64,000 bases of DNA. Source: Adiantum capillus-veneris. Lineage: Eukaryota; Streptophyta; Polypodiopsida; Polypodiales; Pteridaceae. The position numbers and the translations under genes are program-made. This document shows positions 24,205-33,700 of this stretch, in pieces (the first letter of the stretch is position 1; each line of letters begins with the position of its first letter). The stretch spans positions 94,234,842 through 94,298,841 of the forward strand of contig CM043953.1 of NCBI GenBank assembly GCA_014529385.2, in the 5' to 3' direction. The notes under the pieces were generated by a model that saw only the letters and a list, made by a program, of their open reading frames with translations, made no database searches and was not told where the DNA came from.

Positions 24205-24475
24205 TATTGTTTTTTTTATAAAAAATTACTTTCACTTCTAAAGAGTCCTTTTATTTAAAGACTCCACAAAAATTATTTTATTAAATTATTAAATTGATTT
24301 ATTATTCTCCGAGCTTATTAAATCTATATTTTTTAATGAAAGCATTAATATGTTCTTTTGTTTTAGTTTTAGTGTGTTTTTTCTTTTATTGCTTCTATTT
24401 TATTTCCTTTTCATTTTATTTTGTTTTCAAGGAATAATGTGTAATGTGAATCTTTTACCTTTCAACCATGTGAAA
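24205..24475 (-). repeat. AT-rich dispersed repeat, inverted copy
   Basis: It contains AGAGTCCTTTTATTTAAAG and GCTTATTAAATCTATATTTT, the reverse of the motifs at 18.9 and 21.3 kb, then TTCTTTTGTTTTAGTTTTAG. It is followed by (AG)n runs at 24637-24668, 24811-24835 and 24984-25040. Confidence 0.55.
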
Positions 24476-24634
24476 GGCTATGCCATTTCGAGGCTCTTAA
24501 TTATCGCGATTAGATAGGTAGAGAGAGAAGAGCCGGCTTGTGATAGAGCAAAAAGTAGGCTCGCTGGTACACACGACGAGGCTGTTGGCCTCTCACATGC
24601 TTCATTTTAGTACTACAAAAACTAGACATGTAGC

Positions 24635-24670
<36 letters not shown>

Positions 24671-24809
24671 TTTTTCTTCCTACTAACGTGGTTTGAGACC
24701 CGTTAATCTTGAGACCGACTAATCTCGACTCTCAGCTATTAAGTTTAGGGAAACCTTATCCAATCCAAACATTGTTGGCAATAAGTTGTCATGTTTCATA
24801 GCAAGTTAG

Positions 24810-24842
<33 letters not shown>

Positions 24843-24980
24843 GAAGAAGAAGATCACAAGAGACATAAAAATTTTAGCCGACGAACGTTAACTCAAGAGC
24901 CTGCATGCTCACATACTTATACAAGGAGAGGTGGACATAAATTTTAGTATCATAGAAACAATCACAGTGACCTCAAAGGC

Positions 24981-25042
<62 letters not shown>

Positions 25043-26331
25043 ATCCTTAAAGCTCAGATTGACCAATGTGACCAAGTACAACATGTAACATGCTTGAAGA
25101 CTATGGATATAAGGGTGGCCACTGACAAGTTGAATCCATGAGGTGGCTAGGAGAGAAAGGTATGTAGGCCATGGTATGGGTAAAAATGTGGGTAAAGCAA
25201 GTTTGTTGTGATCAAAATCTAAGCACTCATGTAGGGTATATTGATCGTACTCTCAAATTGTTAAGGGATGTAACTCGCGTACAAAAAGAGACTCCCCTCC
25301 ATGTAGTGCCTCAATGCTTTGTCTCACATTTAAGGGAGTGGGAGCTAAGCCAAATGGATGCTATGGTATAAAATATACATAAGGGCAAGCATGTGAAGGA
25401 TTGAATATAGTCTGCTCTCTCAAAGAAGAACATGCATGTGTGTATGTGTGTGTGTGTATTTTGCAGCACGCCCTTTCTTTTAGCATGATGTCTAAAATTC
25501 TTATAAAGAGAAACGATTGAGTGAACTTTTCTACTTTCATTGCCGTCACATTTTAAGGTGCCAATAGTGCCAAATGTACACAAACAAACAATATGCGCCT
25601 TATATTACTAACCTGCTTATGGTCAATTCCAAGAGACCTCAACATGCATGCGACGAGTCTTGGTAGATGCAAGTGTACATGCTAGCTAGATTGACTGCAA
25701 TCCAACCTGTAAATTTTGAAATTTACCCACATATAGAGACAAAGTTGTTATAGCCATGCAATCACCCCTTGGTCACACACCCATCATGAATACTTCCTTT
25801 GATAAGAAAATGACACGCTGCTCACCAAATCAATTGTGCATACCAACGGCAAAGTTTCTTCTACTACTATGTGGTGTAATGTTGGCATGTTGGGTCATGG
25901 ATGGTACATGCATCCTCAGTGCCAACAAATAGCAGTTGATGATTTAGTTGAATGTGATACCCCAAGTGCAAGACCAAAACTACACGAGAGAAGCATGGGA
26001 GAGTTGCTATCATGACCAATGCCTTGCTTGGTAAGGATGGTGAGAGGGGATGCTAATGCATCTAAAGAGTTCATCGTTCAATGCAAACACTATATCCAAA
26101 GAGGGATACCAACTCTCTTTTAGTCTATTTAGAGGGCCACTACCACTCACCAGGGTCCCATATCAATTGTGTGAGGGAGACATCTCTAGCATACGTCTCT
26201 AGCCTAATCACAAATTCGTTTCCTCCTTAGAGAGAAACATAGGATGTTAAGACAAGACATCATGCGAAGGGATCCCATTACTTAATTCATTCCCAAGAGA
26301 CCTCAAATTGACCCGATAGTTCTTGAACTTA

Positions 26332-26366
<35 letters not shown>

Positions 26367-26780
26367 TAAAGAGAAAGAGGGGGGACACACTTTCCATGAT
26401 TAGGAGGAGTATGTTGGAGCTTGACATGATCAACTAGAAGGAGATTTGTCCTTGGTCAATCCACAAGAATGTGGAGAGTAACTATACTTCATTAGTTGTT
26501 CGATCTTACACTCGAAAAGGTAGACATAGTGTTGATACAAAAGATAGATTTGTGCTTGGCTGATGTGAATGTGAAGGGCACTTAGACCTTGTATGTTATC
26601 ATGCATTGTTATCTAGAAATAGTTATAGTGGTGGTTGATGCACAAGTGTATTAAAGAGCTTTAAAAGCTCACATGAGAATCATAGACATTTGCCCACATT
26701 TGCCCTCCCTATGAAGGGAAGGAGAACATTGCTTCAATTGACGCACATGTAGCCGCGGCAACGCGCGGGTCACATACTAG

Positions 26781-27640
26781 TTTTGTCTAAGCGGCAAGTT
26801 TCCTCCTTATACAAATACAAAATGGAAATACTAGTAGAAATTTTTAAATCTGTAAAATATTCGAACTATTTTCTAATATATTTTATCGGGTTTTTTTTTC
26901 CTTTGCCATCCTTTGCAACCGGCTAATCTCGATTTTCAATCGGCTTAAGCTTAAGCTCAGACATATTTCTCAAACACTGAGATATTGATAAACGATTCTC
27001 TCATTTGAGGATTTCAAAAAAAAATCACTTCACTAAATTGTTTAATTATTTTCTATGCTTATTTGAAAGCATTAAAATATTCTTTTGTTTTGATTTTTAA
27101 TGTGTCTTTTTATTTTACTTTCTTTTTGTTTTATTTTATTTAAAAATACTAATGTGCAATGTGCACCGTTTACCTTATTATTGGGGCCCTTTCATAATAT
27201 ATAAACCATTTACGAGTAGTGAGTACCGACTAGAAGAACATAAAAAAAGGGCCTGATTGAGACTTACCTTAAATGTTATTTAAATTTTATTTGTTTTCTC
27301 TCAAATAGCCTTATGTAGACCATAATGAACTTTTACATTGTTTTTCTTGGACTCCATGAGGCCATTGTAAAAGGGTTACATTTTGGGTGAAATTGTGGAC
27401 CATTGGTTAAAAAGCTTGTTGATTAATGATACACGGCAACAAAAAATTGGCGGGGCTTATTTTTTGGCTTTCTAAAAGAATCTTTAGAGATGTGGTTGGT
27501 TATAATACTTTCAATGTTTTCAGTAATGATTGAGACTTACCTTAAATGTTATTTTGGTTTTAAAGTATTAAATGGATATTTTTATTTCATCTTAATTCTA
27601 GTAAGTTCTATATTACATACATACATATACACACACATAT
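26781..27640. other. AT-rich, no gene; inverted AT-rich repeat copy
   Basis: At about 27010-27190 the inverted AT-rich repeat recurs (TTCTTTTGTTTTGATTTTTA, ACTAATGTGCAATGTG). Two blocks, GATTGAGACTTACCTTAAAT at 27255 and 27528, are duplicated. No coding was seen. Confidence 0.5.
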
Positions 27641-27651
27641 ATTAGTTAGTT

Positions 27652-27783
27652 AAATATATATATATATATACACACACATATATATATACATACATACATT
27701 TTATATATATATATATACACACACACACATATACATACATACATACATATGTATACACACACACATATACATACATACATATA

Positions 27784-27860
<77 letters not shown>
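27652..27860. repeat. Compound TA/CA/CATA microsatellite
   Basis: Alternating TA, CA and CATA runs end in an uninterrupted (AC)n of about 34 units (27792-27860). The open frames here are low-complexity artefacts. Confidence 0.95.
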
Positions 27861-27863
<3 letters not shown>

Positions 27864-28335
27864 CAAACCATGATAATGAAAAAAAAAACCGGTGCAATGA
27901 TGTCAAAACTTAGCTCAAAAATCTTACAAATTTCAAAAAAAATATTACTATACTTGGTTTGCTTTTTTGCGCAAGGAAGACACTCGATCGCTTAATAAAA
28001 GAGACATTCTTGAATAGTGCTTCACCTTATATAATTCTAGTTAAACTCAATCTAAAGATTTTATTACTTTCTTATTGTTTTAGAAAGCCATCGTGATTCT
28101 TTCTTTCACTTGTTTCTCCAGCATAGGATTATTTTTCTCGATAAATTTCTTTATGGGGTTTCGGAAATCAACCAAGATTCCATGAGCAAAGCTGAAATTT
28201 GAAGGTTTCAATGGCCTTCTTGTCCTCCAGAGCTGCATACAAAGTCTTGCAAAAAACTTGAAGGGTTAAAAATGTACAAAGTTTCAAGCTTGGGTAAATG
28301 ACATACTGGGTCGAGTCGACGTTTTATTAATTAAT

Positions 28336-28543
28336 TAATGAAACAGATTCGTTTTGACGCTAACATTTTGAATAGTCCCTCGTTCATGCGCAGCGACCTG
28401 CTCGCACTCCACAGAGGAGGCCCCTCCATCCAGCGCCATGGTGACCTCCGCCCCTGCGCACATGCGACGTGCCGACCTCCATTGCATCACAAAAGACACG
28501 ATTGTCTTTGCGCAAGCCCCTGAGCCATGCAACACCTTCTGGC

Positions 28544-28595
<52 letters not shown>

Positions 28596-28818
28596 GAACT
28601 CTATACCCAGCCTGTCACCTCCCGAATTCAGTCTCGTCCCTGCATCCTCGTTCGCAACCTCTCCCTCCCTTGCGCTCTGACCCCACACATAGAGGAAACC
28701 AGGAAAACCATGGGCAGTTGAGGGAGAACAACGCGCCCAATCTCCAGTCGCTGTCGTGTTGTCCTGCATCACCGCCATGCGCAGCTCCTCTGCCATTGAG
28801 CGGGGATTCCGACTCCTC

Positions 28819-28915
<97 letters not shown>

Positions 28916-29010
28916 CCACTTTCGCACCCCCTACACGTAGGTGTCATCCATCGCGCCACGTTCTGACATGCGCCATCTGCCCGTCTCCCTCTCCACTTCA
29001 CTGCAGTTCC
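28336..29010. other. GC-rich island with (AC)n and (GA)n runs
   Basis: The composition changes abruptly to GC-rich between AT-rich flanks. It holds an (AC)n run (28546-28593) and one of the longest (GA)n runs in the window, about 44 units (28822-28910). The minus-strand frames of 120-194 codons contain non-repetitive parts, but these show no domain I know and depend on the microsatellite. It may be a captured gene piece; this is not established. Confidence 0.4.
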
Positions 29011-29159
29011 TTATCCTTCAAAAAAAAAGTCAGCATCTTCGGAGATCCCACTTAATGTGTCTTGCTTGCAAGATTTGGGACACATACTGGCCTTCTCAAA
29101 GAAAATCAAGAGTGGCCTGTTTTCATCAGGCACGTCCATAGAGAAGGGAACAAAAGGAA

Positions 29160-29470
29160 AAAGAAGGGCTACATCACATGCACAAGAAGATTTAGAAATT
29201 TTCTAATGTAGGAAAATGGAGTCTTTTCGAGTGTTTTTCATACAATCCATAACATCATGAGCTTCTGCTTGAGAGGCACCACATACCTAGCTAGGTACGA
29301 TTGGGGCAAGGGACCGTCGGCCCCCCCACCGGACCGGCGGTCCCCTGCCCCCAATCGTACCTAGCTAGGTATGCGGTGCCTCCCTTGCAAAAGCTCATGA
29401 TGTTGAGGTAAGTCACAATGTGAGAATTATTGTTAGAATTTGTCCAAAACTTGTTGTGATGGTGAGCGTA
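29160..29470 (+). repeat. Hairpin-bearing repeat, copy 2
   Basis: The inverted repeat spans 29251-29404, starting AACATCATGAGCTTCTG and ending in its complement, with a second inner stem (CTAGCTAGGTACGATTGGGG...CCCCAATCGTACCTAGCTAG) around a GC-rich loop. The flanks match copy 1 (8480-8770) in reverse orientation. The arms are longer and better preserved near the loop than in copy 1. Confidence 0.72.
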
Positions 29471-29775
29471 GCAGCATAGGTAGCGGGAGCTAGACCAAGG
29501 GCAACGTGAATGGGAATGAGGACCACTAGGGGTGAATAGGTATGTGGTAGAACGGGCAAAGGCATGAACAAACACACGATAGAAGGAGGAAGGGATGAGA
29601 CAAAAAGTTCTTTTTAATAAAACGCATCGCCTTTTATTGATGTGCAAAATCAAAGGTTCAAGTTCTTTCTCCTTTTCATCTCTTCCATATTCACATTTCA
29701 AACATAGGTTCTTACATTTGGAGCACGACCTTTGCTTTGCATTTCTTGAAAATAGTAGTGGGAAGAACTTGCAAT

Positions 29776-29780
29776 CAATT
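29776..29780. other. Target-site duplication, left
   Basis: CAATT immediately before the left LTR. The same five bases follow the right LTR at 38108-38112. Confidence 0.9.
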
Positions 29781-30074
29781 TGTTAACCCTCACGGCTCAC
29801 GGACACCCCATCACCTACGATGGACGCATATTATGTATTTGGTAGAGTCAGGTACCGGGCTTGTCGGACCAATAGGGAAAGGTAGAGTGATCGTCGATGA
29901 GAGGCGCACTTTAACTTGGACATTCAAGGGATTAGTTGGTTAAGCATGGGCGCCCAAGTGTGAATGGGGTGAGCTCCTATAAAAGCCAACTAAACCTAAT
30001 TTTTACTCATTCTCTCATTTGTGCAATTGAAGAGTGCTCTTGCTCCATCTCCATCTTCTTCTTCTTCACCTCCT

Positions 30075-30110
<36 letters not shown>

Positions 30111-30355
30111 TGTGTGTGCGATCGAGCATTACGAAGGCACGACGGCGGCGAAGCGGTTGAGCGCGGCACGACTGCAGCTTCTTCTTCATCGCGGCGAGGA
30201 ATCCACCACGAAGGCGAGCGTAGAGCGGTGAGTGACACACCCTTTGTTTTCTTGAGCTTGCTAGTTTAGGCTTGTTGTGTGCTTGGAGCCGTTTGTGGCT
30301 CGTACACGGTGTATTGGCAAGTCCCTTGCTTCGACAGTGCGGCAAGGAGCGCACA
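29781..30355 (+). repeat. 5' LTR of the Gag-Pro element
   Basis: Identical to 37533-38107 except at four positions. It contains a TATA box and, inside the expected transcribed part, a short (TG)n(AG)n run (30075-30105). One of the four differences is a T/A change at the TG-to-AG border, so the two LTRs keep equal length. Confidence 0.95.
29978..29985 (+). promoter_or_regulatory. TATA box in 5' LTR
   Basis: TATAAAAG lies 197 bp into the LTR. Transcription would be expected to start about 30 bp downstream, leaving a long R-U5 with the CT-rich and TG/AG stretch near the transcript start. The right LTR has the same box at 37730-37737. Confidence 0.7.
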
Positions 30356-30359
30356 TTTT

Positions 30360-30377
30360 TGGTGCCGTTGTCGGGGA
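30360..30377 (+). other. Primer-binding site, tRNA-Asp type
   Basis: TGGTGCCGTTGTCGGGGA begins 4 nt after the LTR and differs in one or two positions from the plant tRNA-Asp primer site used by Tat/Athila-type gypsy elements (TGGCGCCGTTGCCGGGGA, from memory). Confidence 0.75.
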
Positions 30378-30489
30378 TATGCCCTACACTAAGCTCGGTT
30401 AGCACTTTACGCTTTCTTCTGGTGCAATTTCTATCATAGGAAAGGCAGGGAAGGAGTGTGTGGAGATTTTTGTTTTTTGCGTTTTCTAC

Positions 30490-30720
30490 ATTTTCTGTCA
30501 AGTATCAATTTCTGCTATTGTCTGCGTTTTTTCAATTTCTGCAATTTCTGCATTTTCAAGTTCGGCGTTTTCAATTTCTGCAATTTTCTGCATTTCTACG
30601 TTTTTTCAATTTCCGCAATTTCTGCATTTTCAAGTTCGGCGTTTTCAATTTCTGCAATTTTCTGCATTTCTGCGTTTTTTTTAATTTTCTGCAATTTCTG
30701 CAATTTCTGCATTTCTGTTC
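30490..30720 (+). repeat. Tandem repeats in the 5' leader
   Basis: Repeats of TTTCAATTTCTGCAATTT and TCTGCATTTTCAAGTTCGGC fill the untranslated leader between primer site and ORF. The largest duplicated block is about 95 bp. The hydrophobic Phe-rich frames that run through them are repeat artefacts. Confidence 0.8.
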
Positions 30721-30726
30721 TAGCAC

Positions 30727-33700
30727 ATGCACTTACGCTCTGGGCGGGTGCTAGAACACGAGCATATTGAGGGTGCCTCTGTTCATACGGACACCCATTA
30801 CCCATCCACGATAAGCTGTAGACCCTCAGCGGGGACACAAGGTAGCACCACCCAAGACCCTAAAATAGCCGCTAGTGATTCCTCCTCCGACTCAAAAATC
30901 ATGGAAGCATACCCTACCCAAAACACTGAGAGAGAAGGCCATGCACCTCCCGAAGCTCCACAGCATAGTACTAGTATGTTTAGCCGTTTCATGGAAACAT
31001 TAGGTAGAGCTACTCGCTCGGAACCTGATGCAAATGAAGCACATGAAGGGGGTGGGAAAGTGGACTCTCCTTTCACATCGCACGTGGACCCCACACCCCC
31101 AAAGAGTGTCCAGGTGGATATCCTACCAACTTCTTACCAAGAAGGCCCTGTTGAGCTGCCTCCTTCAGAAGTTCCCTCTAGAGTACCGTTGGTGACAAGT
31201 AAAACCACGGGGAGCAACATTGCTTCTACCTCACAAGAAACCGTTAACACGTCGACTCTAGAAGGATTGTTCATTAATGATCATTGGACATACGACCTCC
31301 ACACTGAGGTGTTGACGGATCTACACTCTGGCCACGCCTACCATGTAGGATGGATAGAGATTGTACAATCCACCTCTAGTGCCACGAGCATCGAAGATCA
31401 ACAGAAAATGATCTGTAATGTTATCCATGGCATTATTCAATCAGAAAGGCAAAACCGAGGGGTAAATATACTCTCAACTGGCCCCATGAGATTTCTGGAT
31501 ACGAGCAAGGCTCAACAGCCTACTCTATCACAAATGGAGACTCCTCTAATGAGCCCCATGGACCCATCTTACGTCATTTCACCTGGGGTCTCTATGCAAT
31601 CTGAGCCTCCGAGCGAAAACTTTAGCTTCCCTAACTTGGCTCAACCCTCTATTAAGGAAAACACAGTGCTCACTCCAGGGATAAGCCTGACAGAGAATGT
31701 ACCGATGACATCTACGGTTAGCGCAGTGCCACTACCTAGTGTCGTAGTACCTAATATGGGGCCTCGACCGTATGTGCCTCTAGCCCCTTATGCACACATG
31801 GCCCCCACACCTCCAATTGTACCACTTGCTTATGCTCCTCGAGTGCCGCTCCCTAGCTCTTATCCGAGTGGACCTATGCCCGGTTATGTTCCATATCCTG
31901 CATCATCCACACATATGCCAAGACCGGTACCCGTTCCTCTCCCACATATGATTCCAAGAGTACCTCCACCGGCCCTACCTCCTCACATAGGTGACTTGGC
32001 AGCGTTTGCTCAAACCATAGGTCGATCTATCGCGGAAAATATGCGTCATGCATCTGATAGAGAGCCTAGAAGTAAGGCAGTACAAATTGCCAAACTCACG
32101 CAAAAATTCAATGGGGACGAAGATGCTAGGAAACACATTGAAGTGTTTGAACAAGTATGTGATTCCTTAGGGGAACGCAACGAACTACATAAGTGCAATG
32201 CCTTAAGCTTGACATTAAGTGGGAAGGCTGGAGATTGGTATAGGACCCTAAGGGTGGACGAGAAAACAATCTACCCTACCCTTCGAAGGTTGTTTCTAAA
32301 GGAGTACATACGAGAAGGTGTGCTTTGGGGTGTAGCATCTCAGCTACAGAAGGCCGAACGTAAGGAAGGAGAGTCAGTAAGGGACTTCATTAGTCGTCTA
32401 AAGCACTTAAACTCTCGCTGCCCTGTAAATGAGCGCTTCAACAATAACCAACTGCTTGATCGATTCATTCGAGGGTTGAGGAATGAAGGAATCTATAATG
32501 GACTAGTGATTAGAGGTATCACAACCTGGGAAGATGTCACTGCCAATGCAATCCAATTAGAGGACAACTTGATGATAGCAGGCATGAGGGTGTCTACTGA
32601 CACGAGATCCACTAGCTCACAAGCCATTGAGTATGAACCCATGACTGCAAAGCCCATTGCCAATGAGCCAAAGGTATTTGAGACATTCTTGACAGACCTC
32701 ACCAAGGCAATCCAAGAGTCTCTTAAGGATAATCGACCCCCTCAAAATAGTCACATGTATCCAAGAAGGGAGCAACAATGGTGTTCCATTTGCTTAGGTC
32801 CACATAGCACTAGTGAGTGCCCTACGTTTAGAGTAAAATTTAATGGAACTTGCAACGCATGTGGTAGGTATGGTCACCAAGCTAAGGATTGTTTAATGAT
32901 CAAACGTATGATGGCAAATAGACCACCTGTAGCCTGGACGGATGCACCTCGAGCTCCTGTATTGATGCCTACTCCACCTGTTGAGCAACTACCGCAACAC
33001 ATGGTCCCTAGATCTCAAAATGTTGTACAAGCTACACCGCTACCACCTCCTGTGCTAGGACCGCAGCCCCCGCATCCAAGAGTCGCCCCTATGAACCAAG
33101 TGGGTTGCGAGCCATCAAATGCTTATGCAGATGGCTGTGAGGAGGAAATAGACACTAGTATTGCCTACGGACTTGATACATTGGAAGAGTGTCCTATATA
33201 CTACATGGAAGATTGTTGGGGGCAAGTCAAGCCGGTTTATCAAGCTGCTGCTCTCGCATCCAGAGGTCAAAATATCAACACCCAGGCTAGGAGGCCACCT
33301 CTTCAATGCTACGAGTGTGGTGGACCACATCGAGCAGCGGAGTGCCCTATTAGGCTGCAAAAGAATGCTGCACAGATGCAAATGAATCAAGGGAGCACGT
33401 CTGCAATGCCAATACTCACATGTAATCGTTGTGGCATAGATCACTTGATTGCCCAATGCCCCTATAACCCAAATGCGCCTAAAATCACACCCCTGAATTT
33501 GGTCGAAATTGCTAGTGTGACATCGCCAATACCACCCGTCGCACCCGCTTATGCGATTACACGGTCCATGCTTCAAGGGCCAGGACATATCCTCGAAGAG
33601 AGAGATACCGCGTCAGTTATCCAAGCAAAGAAAAAGAAGACACGAAGGAAGAAGTCGCAGAATACGGAAAATTCAAAGCCAAGTTCCAAAACAAACATAG

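Larger units (their letters stand above)
22547..26780 (+). mobile_element. Candidate non-autonomous Helitron
   Basis: The left end TTATACTATATAGTATTGAG continues with CTTAAAATTTCAAGGAAGG and CATCCATGTGTCAC, closely matching 11802 and 38162. The right end has a perfect 5-bp stem (CCGCG, loop GCAACG, CGCGG; 26753-26768), then 8 nt and CTAG at 26777-26780, followed by T. No Rep-helicase is encoded. The interior has microsatellites, an inverted AT-rich repeat and non-coding sequence. That both ends belong to one element is inferred. Confidence 0.5.

Noticed and set aside
30456-30770. Phe/Cys-rich overlapping frames in the leader of the Gag-Pro element
   Set aside because: They arise from tandem TTTCTGCAATTTC-type repeats in the untranslated leader and are present in all three frames.
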